Source of the DNA: Mycobacterium sp. URHB0044
GTDB taxonomy: Bacteria; Actinomycetota; Actinomycetes; Mycobacteriales; Mycobacteriaceae
Length of the DNA: 64,000 nt
Assembly: GCF_000620625.1 (NCBI RefSeq)
Contig: NZ_JIAW01000003.1
Coordinates: 186,001 to 250,000 of the forward strand
Direction of reading: 5' to 3'
Shown here: positions 1 through 9,017 of the stretch, piece after piece
Layout of the letters: the number at the start of each line of letters is the position of its first letter
Numbering within the stretch: the first letter of the stretch is position 1
The notes under the pieces: model-generated
Seen by the model: the letters and a program-made list of their open reading frames with translations, nothing else
The model's database searches: none
What the model was told of the DNA's origin: nothing
Position numbers and translations under genes: made by a program

Positions 1-1655
1 ACCGGATCGGTCGTCACCAACGGCGGCACCGCGCTGATCGGCAACGCCAACACCGTCACCGCCACCAACCCCGGCAGACTCTCCACGTTCTGCGCATCGG
101 TCACCACGATCGACACCATCTTGATCGTCGCCAACGCCGATGACGTCGACGCGAACGTCACCGACCGCAGCGCCGCCTGATACTGCGCGACGGTCCCTGC
201 ACCGGTGAGGGTCAGTACGCCGCCGGTGTAGGTGCCGGTGATCGCGCTGCCGGACGGTTGGGTGAACGTCAACACATCACCCGCCGTCAGGCCACTGATG
301 ATCGAGACCGTCGCCCCCAACAGGTTCGGCGAATCGACGTCGATCACCGTCACCAACGGATTCACCGCCACGGGTGCACTGCCAGCGGTGTAGACCGGCC
401 CGACCGGGATGGTCGTCACCAACGGCGGCACGGCAGAGACCGGCAACGCCAACACCGTCACCGCCACCAACCCCGGCAGGCTCGACACCGCATCCGCGTC
501 GGTCACCACGATCGACACCATCTTGATCGTCGCCAGGGCCGATGACGTCGAGGCGAACGTCACCGACCGCAGCGCCGCCTGATACTGCGCGACGGTTCCA
601 GTGCCGGACAGTGTCAAGACACCGGTCGTCGAGTTGTAGCTGCCACCGATCGGACTGCCACCCTGGACGTACCCCAAAGTGTCTGTGGTTGGGGAAAGCC
701 CGGTACCGATCGACACCGTCGCCCCCAACAGGTTCGGCGAGTCCACATCGATCACGGTCACCAACGGATTCAGCGCCACAGCCGGACTACCGGCGGTATA
801 AACCGGACCCACCGGGATCGTCGTCACCAACGGCGGCACCGCAGAGATCGGCAACTTCAACACCGTCACCGCCACCAACCCCGGCAGGCTCGACACCGCA
901 TCCGCGTCGGTCACCACGATCGACACCATCTTGATCGTCGCCAGGGCCGATGACGTCGAGGCGAACGTCACCGACCGCAGCGCCGCCTGATACTGCGCGA
1001 CGGTTCCAGTGCCGGACAGTGTCAAGACACCGGTCGTCGAGTTGTAGCTGCCACCGATCGGACTGCCACCCTGGACGTACCCCAAAGTGTCCGTCCCCGA
1101 GGTGAACCCGGTCCCGATCGACACCGTCGCTCCCGAAAGATTCGCCGAATCCACGTCGACGACCGTCACCAACGGATTCAGCAGCACCGCCGGACTACCA
1201 GCCGTATAGACCGGGCCGACCGGAACGGTTACCACGACCGGTGGCACATTCACGGGGAACGCGACCACCGTCAACACCACCACGCCTGGCGCACTTGCCG
1301 CCGCCGCGGCGTCCTTCACCACGATCGACACCGTCTTCACCGACGCCAACGCGTCCGCGGTCGTCGCAAACGTCACCGATCGCAACGCCGCTTGATACTG
1401 CGCCACCGTCGCCGTGCCCGACAGCGTCAACACACCGGTGGCGGCGTTGTAACTCCCGGCGACGGGACTCGTGCCCTGGACGTAGCCCAACGAGTCCGTC
1501 TTCGATCCGAACCCCACCCCGATCGACACCGTCGCCCCCGACAGAGTCGTGGAGTCCAGGTCGACCACCGTCACCGCCGGGTCGAGCGTGATCGGGGCGC
1601 CCCCGACCGTGTAACCGCGCACCCCCGAGGTCACCACGACGGGCGGAACATTGAC
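1..1655 (-). repeat. Tandem 408-bp coding repeats
   Basis: Four units of about 408-411 bp lie end to end, with unit boundaries near 1655, 1245, 837 and 429, and a further unit begins close to position 20. Each unit encodes one beta-rich domain of about 136 residues. Bases 450-683 and 858-1091 appear identical over 234 bp at an offset of exactly 408. The older unit (about 1246-1655) is visibly diverged. This pattern suggests recent unit duplication or gene conversion towards the 3' end of the gene. Confidence 0.85.
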
Positions 1656-3095
1656 CACGCTGCCCGTCACCGTGACGGGAACCACCTTCGTGATCCTGTC
1701 TGCTCCTGCGAGACCGATGAATTGGAAGAATCCGTGAACGGCGTCCTGGACCACCCCGAAGAGCCCGGGCAGGCGGACACCCACCGAATCATCGATGACC
1801 ACGGTGAAGCTGTCGGTCAGTCCCGCGGGGGGAACGGTCGAAGTCGGTGTGTAGACGTAGCTTCCGTTCGGCGCGACCACGACGGTGCCGAATGCGCCTT
1901 GGTGCGTCACGGTGAAAGCCAATGGGTCGCCGTTTGGATCGACCGCGTTGAGGTTGCCGGTCACCTGGCCGCCCAGGCTCTGGCTGATCTGCACCGGATG
2001 CGCGATGGGCGTCCGGTTGAAGAAGGTGTGCGTGATTTCTCTTCGCACCCAAGCCAACACGGCCCACAACACGGGAATCTGCGGAGGCGAACCCGTCCCG
2101 GCCCCGAGGAACGGCGTGAGGACGAAGGAGACGAACTCCGAGGCGAGATTGACGACGGTGCCCGGAATGGCCAGGACCGCACCGATGGGGTCGAACGGCA
2201 CGGCCGACGGAGCAACGGGCACGCTGAACGTAGTCAGCTGCGAGGCAACGGCAGGGTCGGCCGGCTCGTCGGCGGCGATGGTGGACACGTGTCGTGCACT
2301 GCTACCCGTGGCCGCGGATGCGGTGTCGGATCCGCGCGTCTCTTGCAGTCCGTCCACGATCGCGTCGTGTTGGCCGTCCGATCCGGCTGCAGGCACCTCG
2401 GCGTGGCGCGGCGAATCGTTCCGAGGGGCAACCTCATTCGCTGGCGGGAAGGCCGGCACCAGTACCGGGGTCTCCACGGCAGGCGCCGTCTCAGCGGGAG
2501 GATCGGATTCGTCGGCGTCTTCGTCACCGAGTCCCGGCTCCGGTTCCTCGGCTGCCGGTGGTTCCGATGCGCTTTGAGCTCCACTCGGCTCGGAGGCCGC
2601 GGCGCTCGCGGCGGGCACGCCCGAGGTGCCATGCGTCGAGGTGTGGGCACCGCCGGAGCTGTCGACGTTCATGGCGGGAACGCCACCGTTGTCCGGACTC
2701 GGGTCAGCCGACGGCGACCCGCCTGACGTCGACGTGGAGGCCGACGTCGAGGCCGACGTGGACGCCGACGGGACTTCCACGCGAGCCGGCGGTGCCGGCG
2801 CTGCATCCGATTCGGAGTCCGGTGACGACGCGGCGGGTGTGTCGGAATCGGGGTCCGGGTTGGCCCATGCCACCCCGGGGGTGGTGGCCACGGCCACCCC
2901 TACTCCCAGCGAGACAGCCAGCGCCCCAATGCGACCGACGTACTTCGCATAGGCCGTATCGACCTTGCGGGCGTGCCGCGGTCCGACGTCGGAAGCGAGG
3001 CTGCGGATCAGGTCAAGGTTCGACAGAGCTTGCGGAGGCGATGCAAATCCGTGCGTGCGTCGTTCTACACGATGCCGTGGCGGATTTGCGCACAT
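1..3095 (-). CDS. Giant exported repeat protein (VCBS/cadherin-like), 3' end outside window
   Basis: The reading frame stays open from the ATG at 3095 to the window edge, giving about 1031 visible residues. A GGAGGC box lies 8 nt before the ATG. Residues 1-55 are a basic leader (begins MCANPPRHRVERR), followed by a hydrophobic signal segment ending near residue 78 (VAWA). Residues about 80-270 are rich in Ser, Pro, Ala and acidic residues. Next comes a conserved non-repeated part, then a VCBS/cadherin-like module around 380-430 (NGDPLAFTVT, YVYTPTS). From about residue 485 there are tandem beta-rich repeats of about 136 residues, each with YVQG.SP and TVAQYQAALRSVTF motifs. This architecture is typical of very large mycobacterial surface or secreted proteins; the function is unknown, and adhesion is only a guess. 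Confidence 0.85.
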   Translation of the reverse strand, partial: MCANPPRHRVERRTHGFASPPQALSNLDLIRSLASDVGPRHARKVDTAYAKYVGRIGALAVSLGVGVAVATTPGVAWANPDPDSDTPAASSPDSESDAAPAPPARVEVPSASTSASTSASTSTSGGSPSADPSPDNGGVPAMNVDSSGGAHTSTHGTSGVPAASAAASEPSGAQSASEPPAAEEPEPGLGDEDADESDPPAETAPAVETPVLVPAFPPANEVAPRNDSPRHAEVPAAGSDGQHDAIVDGLQETRGSDTASAATGSSARHVSTIAADEPADPAVASQLTTFSVPVAPSAVPFDPIGAVLAIPGTVVNLASEFVSFVLTPFLGAGTGSPPQIPVLWAVLAWVRREITHTFFNRTPIAHPVQISQSLGGQVTGNLNAVDPNGDPLAFTVTHQGAFGTVVVAPNGSYVYTPTSTVPPAGLTDSFTVVIDDSVGVRLPGLFGVVQDAVHGFFQFIGLAGADRITKVVPVTVTGSVVNVPPVVVTSGVRGYTVGGAPITLDPAVTVVDLDSTTLSGATVSIGVGFGSKTDSLGYVQGTSPVAGSYNAATGVLTLSGTATVAQYQAALRSVTFATTADALASVKTVSIVVKDAAAAASAPGVVVLTVVAFPVNVPPVVVTVPVGPVYTAGSPAVLLNPLVTVVDVDSANLSGATVSIGTGFTSGTDTLGYVQGGSPIGGSYNSTTGVLTLSGTGTVAQYQAALRSVTFASTSSALATIKMVSIVVTDADAVSSLPGLVAVTVLKLPISAVPPLVTTIPVGPVYTAGSPAVALNPLVTVIDVDSPNLLGATVSIGTGLSPTTDTLGYVQGGSPIGGSYNSTTGVLTLSGTGTVAQYQAALRSVTFASTSSALATIKMVSIVVTDADAVSSLPGLVAVTVLALPVSAVPPLVTTIPVGPVYTAGSAPVAVNPLVTVIDVDSPNLLGATVSIISGLTAGDVLTFTQPSGSAITGTYTGGVLTLTGAGTVAQYQAALRSVTFASTSSALATIKMVSIVVTDAQNVESLPGLVAVTVLALPISAVPPLVTTDP

Positions 3096-3458
3096 TGAAT
3101 CGCCTCCAAAGGCCAAAGGAGAACTTCGCTGATTGGTGCTTGACTTCGGTGCCCGAACAGTGCAATGCGCGTGAAGCGACGCCGTCGTGCTGGCGTGTCT
3201 GCGCGGTCATGCAGCTCCGAAAGTCCTTGTCGCCGCTGGCTCCTGACGCCCGACTGCCACTGGGCGTTGCCAGCGAGCGCCCAGATTTCGGAGCTTAAGG
3301 TGCCGGACGCGTCGGCAATGTATTTTCGCGCGAGTCAATAACTCGATTGTTGCAAGCGCAAATACTCGCTCGTCCAGCTCCCCGAAGCGCCACGAAAAAA
3401 GTCGAGGTCAGAAGGGATGCACAGCACGCAACGACGCCGAGCTGCGTCGAGGAATTGC
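3096..3458. other. Intergenic region upstream of the giant repeat gene
   Basis: No gene is supported here. The first 200 bp are G+C rich. The stretch 3310-3375 is clearly richer in A+T and holds a small perfect inverted repeat, CGAGT at 3331-3335 and ACTCG at 3341-3345. It is the natural place for the promoter of the minus-strand repeat protein, but no convincing -35/-10 pair could be assigned. Confidence 0.5.
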
Positions 3459-4448
3459 TTAGCTCAGCGCCGGAATGACCTCACGCTCGAAGAGCTCGAT
3501 GCCCGACCGGTCATAGGCCGCTTCGGGGAAGTAGAGGATGGCGTACTCACAGCCGAGGTCGCGCATCCGGCTGAGCCGTTCGACGATCTGTTCTGGTGTG
3601 CCACTGGCAGAGTCGGGCGAGGTGACGGTCGACAGCATGCCGTCCACCGCCTCCGGATTCGCCTTGGCGATCTGCCGGGAACGGATCCGCTCGACGCGGT
3701 CCTTCACGTCAGCCTCCGACGTGCCGACGACGGCATTGAAGTTCGCCGACCGTACGATCGCGCCGTAGTCGGTGCCGACGTCGCGGCAATGCGCCTCGAG
3801 CACTTCGGACTTGTGCCGGAACCCGTCGAGCGCGGAGGTGAAGTTCGTGTACTGCGCGTACTTGGCGGCGATGCGCAGCGTCACCTTCTCCCCGCCGCCG
3901 GCGATCCACAGCGGAAGGCCACCGTCCTGCAACGGCTTTGGCGCGACGATCGCACCGTCGACCTGATAGTGCTTGCCCTCGAGGCTGACTCGCCCATCGC
4001 GCCAGGCGTCGCGCATGATCCGGACGCCCTCGTCGAGCATGCCCAGTCGAACGCCCGCCGACGGGAAGCCGTAACCGTAGGCCTCCCACTCGTGCTGATA
4101 CCAGCCGCCACCGATGCCCATCTGAACCCGGCCGCCGGAGATGATGTCGGCGGTGGCCGCCACCTTGGCGAGGTACACCGGGTTTCGATAGCCCATCGCC
4201 GTACACATCTGGCCGAGCTTGATCCGCGACGTCGTCGCGGCGTAGGCCGACATCAACGACCATGCCTCGTGGGTGGCCTCGTCGGTGGGCACCGGCACGG
4301 TATGGAAGTGGTCGTACACCCACAGCGAGTCCCACGCCCCGCCGTCCGCGTAGGCGGCGAGATCGCGCATCACCCCCCACTGACTTGCGGTGGGGATGTC
4401 CACCAGATCCAGTCGCCAACCTTGCGGAATGAACAGTCCGAAGCGCAC
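3459..4448 (-). CDS. LLM-class (luciferase-like) F420-dependent oxidoreductase
   Basis: A single-domain TIM-barrel enzyme of about 329 residues of the bacterial luciferase-like family, of the type that in mycobacteria usually binds coenzyme F420. The N-terminus VRFGLFIPQGWRLDLV is the first strand. Family features follow: WVYDHFH near 45, the active-site-region strand with IKLGQMCTAMGYRNP near 80-95, and GRVQMGIGGGW.QHE near 108-123. I prefer the GTG at 4448 because relatives start with RFGLFIPQ; an in-frame TTG at 4457 is the alternative. The substrate is unknown. The stop is followed by a long gap before the next minus-strand gene, so it is probably monocistronic or follows the small gene upstream. 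Confidence 0.85.
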   Translation of the reverse strand: MRFGLFIPQGWRLDLVDIPTASQWGVMRDLAAYADGGAWDSLWVYDHFHTVPVPTDEATHEAWSLMSAYAATTSRIKLGQMCTAMGYRNPVYLAKVAATADIISGGRVQMGIGGGWYQHEWEAYGYGFPSAGVRLGMLDEGVRIMRDAWRDGRVSLEGKHYQVDGAIVAPKPLQDGGLPLWIAGGGEKVTLRIAAKYAQYTNFTSALDGFRHKSEVLEAHCRDVGTDYGAIVRSANFNAVVGTSEADVKDRVERIRSRQIAKANPEAVDGMLSTVTSPDSASGTPEQIVERLSRMRDLGCEYAILYFPEAAYDRSGIELFEREVIPALS

Positions 4449-4505
4449 GGAATCCAACTCTAAGGCGTGACGGATCGTCGCGGTCGGATCTGGCGTGACG
4501 ACACT

Positions 4506-4793
4506 TCAGTACACCAGGGGAACCCCAGGCTGACACTTCTGTACGGCCGCGTGGACGAGTGCGTCGTGAACCGCGACGGCCGACAGCACGTGCTCGGAAC
4601 CCTTCCATCCGCAGCTGCATTTGCCGTGCGCTCGCACCAACCCCCTCGAGACGGTCGCCACGCCACCAGTCCCCGCATCGAGCCGACCCATGGGCTGGCC
4701 CATCTCGCGACCGACTGGGCCGTCGGCACTGGCGTCGTAAACCAGATTGAGCCGACGAGCGATGGGATGCCCAAAGTTCAGGGGAACCGACAT
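4506..4793 (-). CDS. Small hypothetical protein with CxCGW motif
   Basis: A frame of about 95 residues (ATG at 4793; another ATG at 4820). The C-terminal half reads AHGKCSCGWKGSEH, then AVAVHDALVHAA, and ends C-x-PGVPLVY. A Cys-x-Cys-Gly-Trp turn followed by an amphipathic helix looks like a conserved small zinc-binding or redox domain, and I believe similar small proteins occur in mycobacteria. A plus-strand frame of similar length covers the same bases (4467-4808) but has no recognisable pattern. No ribosome-binding site is evident. Function unknown; existence is moderately likely. Confidence 0.45.
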   Translation of the reverse strand: MSVPLNFGHPIARRLNLVYDASADGPVGREMGQPMGRLDAGTGGVATVSRGLVRAHGKCSCGWKGSEHVLSAVAVHDALVHAAVQKCQPGVPLVY

Positions 4794-5208
4794 AAATGCC
4801 GAAACTAGCAGGTTTCCCACAATTGGGAACGTCTGATTTTTGGCGCAAAGACGCTGGTTGAGCGCTGGCGCGAGTGGGATGGCATTCCGCTTTAATTGCC
4901 GAATCCGGACGAAGCCTGAGTTTCCGCATGTAATCGCCTAAATCGCGCCTCCCTAGCGAATTTGCTAAATCGTCGGCGCCACGGCATAAGCGCACGTGAG
5001 ATCATGCAGGATTTACCATATCGATGATTAATCAAGCACATATTACACAATTCGGTCGCCACGAATTCGTGAGTTAAATGGAAATTCACCGATGCGCGGT
5101 CGTGACCACCAGTTTCAATATTCGCGGCAAACGCACCATGCATTGCAGGAGGGTGTCCGTCGCCGGCGCGGTGGCCTGACGCCTACGGCGGAGGTAGCGT
5201 GCCCTGCT
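4794..5208. other. A+T-rich intergenic region
   Basis: About 400 bp between the small minus-strand gene and the DUF2505 gene. The part 4800-5150 is much lower in G+C than the rest of the window. Short frames in it (for example 4892-5143 on the minus strand) have no recognisable features. It presumably holds divergent promoters, and the base composition could mark a remnant of foreign DNA. No repeat or RNA gene was recognised. Confidence 0.5.
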
Positions 5209-5715
5209 GTGCCGCGCTCATTCGTTCTGTCGGCCGAATCCGCGCACACGGTCGATCGGGTCCACTCGGCTTTCGCCGACGAGAGCTATTGGCAAGCACG
5301 GCTTGCCGCCTTCGATACCGGCAGGCCTTCGCTGGACTCGCTGACGACCGACCAGGACGGCACCACGACCGCGGCGATGACGCTGACCTTCGGCGGTGAT
5401 CAATTGCCGCCGCTGCTCAAGCGTCTCCACAGCGGCACGTTGCGCGTGGCTCACCGGGAGCGCTGGCATGCACCCGAAGGCGGCAGCGTCCGAGGCGAGA
5501 TCGTCGTCGACGCCTCGGGCCTGCCGGTGTCGGGCCACGGCGATGTGTCGGTTACACCGATCCCGGATGGGTCGCGGTTCGCCTGCACCGGGACCGTCAC
5601 GGTCAACGTGCCCTTGATCGGCGGGACGATCGCGAAGCTCATTGCCGACCCGCTCACCGGCGGGATTCGCGACATCCACGATTTCACCGCCGCCTGGATT
5701 TCCGAGAACGGCTGA
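5209..5715 (+). CDS. DUF2505 domain-containing protein
   Basis: A protein of about 168 residues matching the actinobacterial DUF2505 family, which I know as an uncharacterised family with a lipid-binding-like SRPBCC-type fold. The opening PRSFVLSAES and the stretch VHSAFADESYW.ARL are characteristic. I chose the GTG at 5209, with GGAGG at 5190-5194 upstream, rather than the ATG at 5092, because the 39 residues between them come from A+T-rich DNA and are not family-like. The ending, GGIRDIHDFTAAWI, is also family-typical. It is followed at 84 bp by the PNPOx-type gene on the same strand. Confidence 0.8.
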   Translation: MPRSFVLSAESAHTVDRVHSAFADESYWQARLAAFDTGRPSLDSLTTDQDGTTTAAMTLTFGGDQLPPLLKRLHSGTLRVAHRERWHAPEGGSVRGEIVVDASGLPVSGHGDVSVTPIPDGSRFACTGTVTVNVPLIGGTIAKLIADPLTGGIRDIHDFTAAWISENG

Positions 5716-5799
5716 GGGGTCAACGGAGACACCGGAACCCGAGCCGGCGCCTGCCACGAGTCGACCTCCTTGTCACCGGCCGGGACTAGCCTGGCTGGC

Positions 5800-6225
5800 A
5801 TGCCCCTTTCACAGGAAGAACGCGAACAGTTTCTGGCCGAGCCGCACATCGGAGCACTGTCGGTGTATGCGGGCGATACGCGCGGACCCCTGACGGTCCC
5901 CATCTGGTATCAGTACACGCCAGGGGGTGAGCCGTGGATCCTGACCGAACCCGGTTCGCGCAAGGCCAGACTCATCGAGGCGACGGGGTTCTTCACCCTG
6001 ATGGCGGAGCGGCTCGAGCCGAGCGTGCGCTACGTCGCGGTCGACGGCGCCGTCAGCCGGATCGAGCCGGCCACCGACGCGCAACTGGAGGAGATGACCC
6101 GGCGCTACCTCAGCGGGGACGCCGCGGAGAAGTACCTCCAGTTCGCGCACGACAACCTCGGCGAGAACGTGGCGATCTACATGCAGCCGCAGCACTGGCT
6201 GTCGGCCGACATGGGTTCGTTCTGA
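5800..6225 (+). CDS. Pyridoxamine 5'-phosphate oxidase-fold (F420/flavin-binding) protein
   Basis: A split-beta-barrel protein of about 141 residues of the PNPOx-like group that binds flavin or F420 in mycobacteria. Visible family features are a helix with EEREQFLAEPHI, then LTVPIWYQYTPGGEPWI, then GSRKARLIEATGFFTLM and a YVAVDGAV strand. The ATG at 5800 gives the usual family start MPLS; an ATG at 5770 in the same frame would add ten residues. The gene ends 4 bp before the next start, so it is co-transcribed with the methyltransferase. The substrate is unknown. Confidence 0.8.
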   Translation: MPLSQEEREQFLAEPHIGALSVYAGDTRGPLTVPIWYQYTPGGEPWILTEPGSRKARLIEATGFFTLMAERLEPSVRYVAVDGAVSRIEPATDAQLEEMTRRYLSGDAAEKYLQFAHDNLGENVAIYMQPQHWLSADMGSF

Positions 6226-6229
6226 GCCC

Positions 6230-6826
6230 ATGTCGTCGCGACGACGCCTGTTTCGGGCCCTCTACCGGCTGGGCTTCACGCCATGGGACGGGCATCCGCT
6301 GTCCCCTACCTTGCGAAACCTCGTCGAGGGCGAAGACGCCCTGCCTGCGGGCGCGGCGCTCGACATCGGGTGCGGAACGGGCGACAGCTCGATCTACCTC
6401 GCCAAGAACGGCTGGCGGGTCACCGGCGTGGATTACGTGGCCAAACCACTGGAAGCCGCGCGGGCCAAGGCCAAGAAAGCCGGTGTCACCGTCGACTTCC
6501 GCGAGGCGGACGCTACCCGACTGGAGTCAGCCGGCATTGGTACCGGTTTCGGGCTGATCGTCGACAACGGCTGCCTGCACGGCATGTCGGCCGAGGATCG
6601 TGCCGCCTACGTCCGCGGCGTCAGTGCCGTCATCGCGCCCGGCGGTCGACTGTTCATCGTCGCCTTCACGCCGGGTGGCTCGTTCGGCGTGCCCGGCATC
6701 GCGCCGGACGAGGTGACGCGCCGCTTCGCCGACGGCTGGACGGTGCTCTCGTCCGGGCCCGAGCCGGATGTCGGCTCGCGTAACGCAGATGCCGTGCAGC
6801 ACTACCTGTTCCAGCGCGCCGGCTAA
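6230..6826 (+). CDS. Class I SAM-dependent methyltransferase
   Basis: A methyltransferase of 198 residues. Motif I is LDIGCGTGDSS near residues 44-54, with the acidic end of strand 2 in VTGVDYVAKP, an acidic motif II/III region around FREADATRL, and DNGCLHG in the post-motif region. The strand IAPGGRLFIVAF corresponds to the usual motif following the aspartate. The acceptor is unknown. The ATG lies 4 bp after the preceding gene, and the gene is closed by a strong hairpin just downstream. Confidence 0.82.
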   Translation: MSSRRRLFRALYRLGFTPWDGHPLSPTLRNLVEGEDALPAGAALDIGCGTGDSSIYLAKNGWRVTGVDYVAKPLEAARAKAKKAGVTVDFREADATRLESAGIGTGFGLIVDNGCLHGMSAEDRAAYVRGVSAVIAPGGRLFIVAFTPGGSFGVPGIAPDEVTRRFADGWTVLSSGPEPDVGSRNADAVQHYLFQRAG

Positions 6827-6831
6827 CGCAA

Positions 6832-6866
6832 AACCCCCCCCAAGACGCCACTGTCTTGGGGGGGTT
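6832..6866. terminator. Strong bidirectional hairpin terminator
   Basis: Inverted repeat with arms at 6832-6846 and 6853-6866 (AA, a run of C, AAGAC; then GTCTT, a run of G, TT) and a 6-base loop. It lies exactly between the convergent methyltransferase gene and fadB. The flanking A and T bases give it an intrinsic-terminator look on both strands. Confidence 0.85.
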
Positions 6867-6876
6867 CCGCGTCGGT

Positions 6877-9012
6877 TTAGGACGTGAGCGAGGCCGGCGG
6901 CGTGAAGCGGTCGCCGTACTTGGCGGCCAGCTCGTTGGCCCGTGCCACGAAACCTGCCTTGCCGCCCGGGTATCCGACGATGTACTGCGCCGACCCACCG
7001 GTCCACGGCGGGAAGCCGATGCCCATGATCGAGCCGATGTTGGCGTCGGCCGTCGTCATCAACACGCCCTCGTCGAGGCACTTCTGCGTTTCCAAAGCCT
7101 CGGCGAACAGCATCCGGTCGATCATGTCCTGCAGCGGCGGGGTCGAGCTACCCGACTTGAACGTCTCGCGCAGGCCCGGCCACAGCTGGGTGCGCTTGCC
7201 GTCCACGTACTCGTAGAAGCCTGCGCCCTTCAGGCGCGACGGGCGTCCGAGCCCGATCATCTTCTCGACGACGCCTTCGGCCGGGTGTGGCTCGTAGGTG
7301 CCACCGGCGTCCTCGACGCCCTTGCGGGAGGCAACGGCGATCTTGTGCATCAGCTCGAGGTTGAGCTCGTCGGACAGCTGCAGCGGCGGCGCGGGGTATC
7401 CGGCCATGCTGCCTGCCCGCTCGATGCTGGCGGGCTCCACGCCCTCGCCCAGCATCGCCAGCGCCTCGTTGACGAACGTGCCGATGACACGGCTGGTGAA
7501 GAACCCGCGGCTGTCGTTGACCACGATCGGCGTCTTGCCGATGGCCAGCGTGTAGTCGAACACCCGGGCCAACGCCTCGTCGGATGTCTTCTCACCCCTG
7601 ATGATCTCCACCAGCGGCATCTTGTCGACGGGCGAGAAGAAGTGGATGCCGATGAAGTCCTCTTGGCGCTTCACCCCGGTCGCCAGACCGGTGATCGGCA
7701 GCGTCGAGGTGTTCGACCCCAGCAGCGCGTTGGGCTCGACGACGTCCTCGATCTCCTGGAACACCTTGTGCTTGAGGTCCTGGCTCTCGAAGACCGCCTC
7801 GATCACGAAGTCGACGCCCTTGAAGTCGGCGGGGTCGGCGGACGGGGTGATGCGGGCCAGCAGTGCGTCGGAGCGCTCCTGGGTGGTCTTGCCCCGCTCC
7901 AACGCCTTGGCTTCGAGCTTCTCCGAGTAGTTCTTGCCCTTCTCGGCGGCTTCGATGCTGACGTCCTTGAGCACGACGTAGAAGCCGGCCTTCGCCGAGA
8001 CGTAGGCGATGCCTGCGCCCATCATGCCCGCGCCCAGCACGCCGATCTTGGTGATCGGAACCTTGCCGATGCCGTCGGGCCGCGAACCGCCCGAGCTGAT
8101 GTACTGCATGTCCAGGAAGAACGCCTGAATCATGTTCTTGGCGACCTGGCCGGTGACCAGCTGGGTGAAGTAGCGGCTCTCGATGCGGCTGGCGGTGTCG
8201 AAGTCCACCTGCGCGCCCTCGACCGCGGCATCCAGGATGGCGCGCGGTGCGGGCATCGGCGCACCCTTCAGCTGCTTCTTCAGCAGCGCAGGGAACGACG
8301 GCAGGATGCTCGCCAGGCCCGGCGACGACGGGGTGCCGCCGGGCATCTTGTAGCCCTTCTTGTCCCAAGGCTGTTCGTGCGCATCGGGATTGGCCTTGAT
8401 CCACGCCTTCGCGGCGGGGACCAGTTCCTCGACGGTCGGCAGTACCTCGTCGACGAGGCCGATTTCGAGGGCCTTGGCCGGCTTGAACCGGGTGCCCTGA
8501 CTGAGCACCTCCATGAACGCCTTCTGGATGCCGAACATCCGCACCGTTCGGGTGACGCCACCGCCGCCGGGCAACAGGCCCAGCGTGACCTCGGGCAGGC
8601 CGAGCACGCCGCCCTTCACGTCGGCCGCGATGCGGTGATGACACGCCAGCGCGATCTCCAGGCCACCGCCGAGCGCGGCGCCGTTGATGGCCGCGACCAC
8701 CGGCTTGCCCAGGGTCTCCAGGGTGCGGAGCTGCTTCTTGACGGTCTCGACCATGTCGAACGCCTGACCGGCGTCGTCCGGCCCTAGGGTGATCATGCCC
8801 TTCAGGTCACCACCGGCGAAGAAGGTCTTCTTGGCGCTGGTGATGACCACACCGGTGATCGAATCCTTCTCGGCGACAAGGCGTTCGACGGCCTTGCCCA
8901 TCGAGTCGGTGTAGTGCTCGTTCATCACGTTGGCCGAACCGGTCGGGTCGTCCAAGGTCAGGGTGACGATGCCGTCGGCATCCTTGTCCCACTGAATCGT
9001 GTTCTCTGCCAT
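6877..9012 (-). CDS. fadB: Trifunctional fatty-acid oxidation enzyme FadB (enoyl-CoA hydratase / 3-hydroxyacyl-CoA dehydrogenase)
   Basis: A 711-residue fusion carrying the second and third steps of beta-oxidation. Residues 1-190 form the crotonase domain: oxyanion motif FFAGGDL near 64-70, GAALGGGLEIALA near 111-123 and the acid-bearing LPEVTLGLLPGGGG near 139-152. A Rossmann NAD site, GVLGAGMMGAG, lies near 334-344, followed by the HAD motif IEAVFE and the IGIHFFSPVDKM region, and a C-terminal HAD domain. Start is ATG at 9012; a long in-frame extension into fadA is not coding. It follows fadA by 5 bp, so the two form an operon. Length agrees with M. tuberculosis FadB (about 720 residues). 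Confidence 0.95.
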   Translation of the reverse strand: MAENTIQWDKDADGIVTLTLDDPTGSANVMNEHYTDSMGKAVERLVAEKDSITGVVITSAKKTFFAGGDLKGMITLGPDDAGQAFDMVETVKKQLRTLETLGKPVVAAINGAALGGGLEIALACHHRIAADVKGGVLGLPEVTLGLLPGGGGVTRTVRMFGIQKAFMEVLSQGTRFKPAKALEIGLVDEVLPTVEELVPAAKAWIKANPDAHEQPWDKKGYKMPGGTPSSPGLASILPSFPALLKKQLKGAPMPAPRAILDAAVEGAQVDFDTASRIESRYFTQLVTGQVAKNMIQAFFLDMQYISSGGSRPDGIGKVPITKIGVLGAGMMGAGIAYVSAKAGFYVVLKDVSIEAAEKGKNYSEKLEAKALERGKTTQERSDALLARITPSADPADFKGVDFVIEAVFESQDLKHKVFQEIEDVVEPNALLGSNTSTLPITGLATGVKRQEDFIGIHFFSPVDKMPLVEIIRGEKTSDEALARVFDYTLAIGKTPIVVNDSRGFFTSRVIGTFVNEALAMLGEGVEPASIERAGSMAGYPAPPLQLSDELNLELMHKIAVASRKGVEDAGGTYEPHPAEGVVEKMIGLGRPSRLKGAGFYEYVDGKRTQLWPGLRETFKSGSSTPPLQDMIDRMLFAEALETQKCLDEGVLMTTADANIGSIMGIGFPPWTGGSAQYIVGYPGGKAGFVARANELAAKYGDRFTPPASLTS

Positions 9013-9017
9013 GGTCT

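Noticed and set aside
450..1091. CRISPR-like array because of evenly spaced identical DNA
   Set aside because: The repeats are 408 bp, keep one reading frame and encode protein domains; there are no short repeats with unique spacers.
258..3298. Many plus-strand frames of 60-444 codons (for example 1392-2726 and 2294-3298)
   Set aside because: They are rich in Arg, Pro, His and Ser and are the reverse reading of the giant repeat gene, which is open on the minus strand throughout and has a signal peptide and domain structure.
4467..4808. Plus-strand frame of 113 codons opposite the small CxCGW gene
   Set aside because: No recognisable domain or ribosome site, and composition typical of a shadow frame; the minus-strand frame has a clear motif pattern.
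4892..5143. Minus-strand frame of 83 codons in A+T-rich DNA
   Set aside because: No ribosome site, no family resemblance and poor codon usage.
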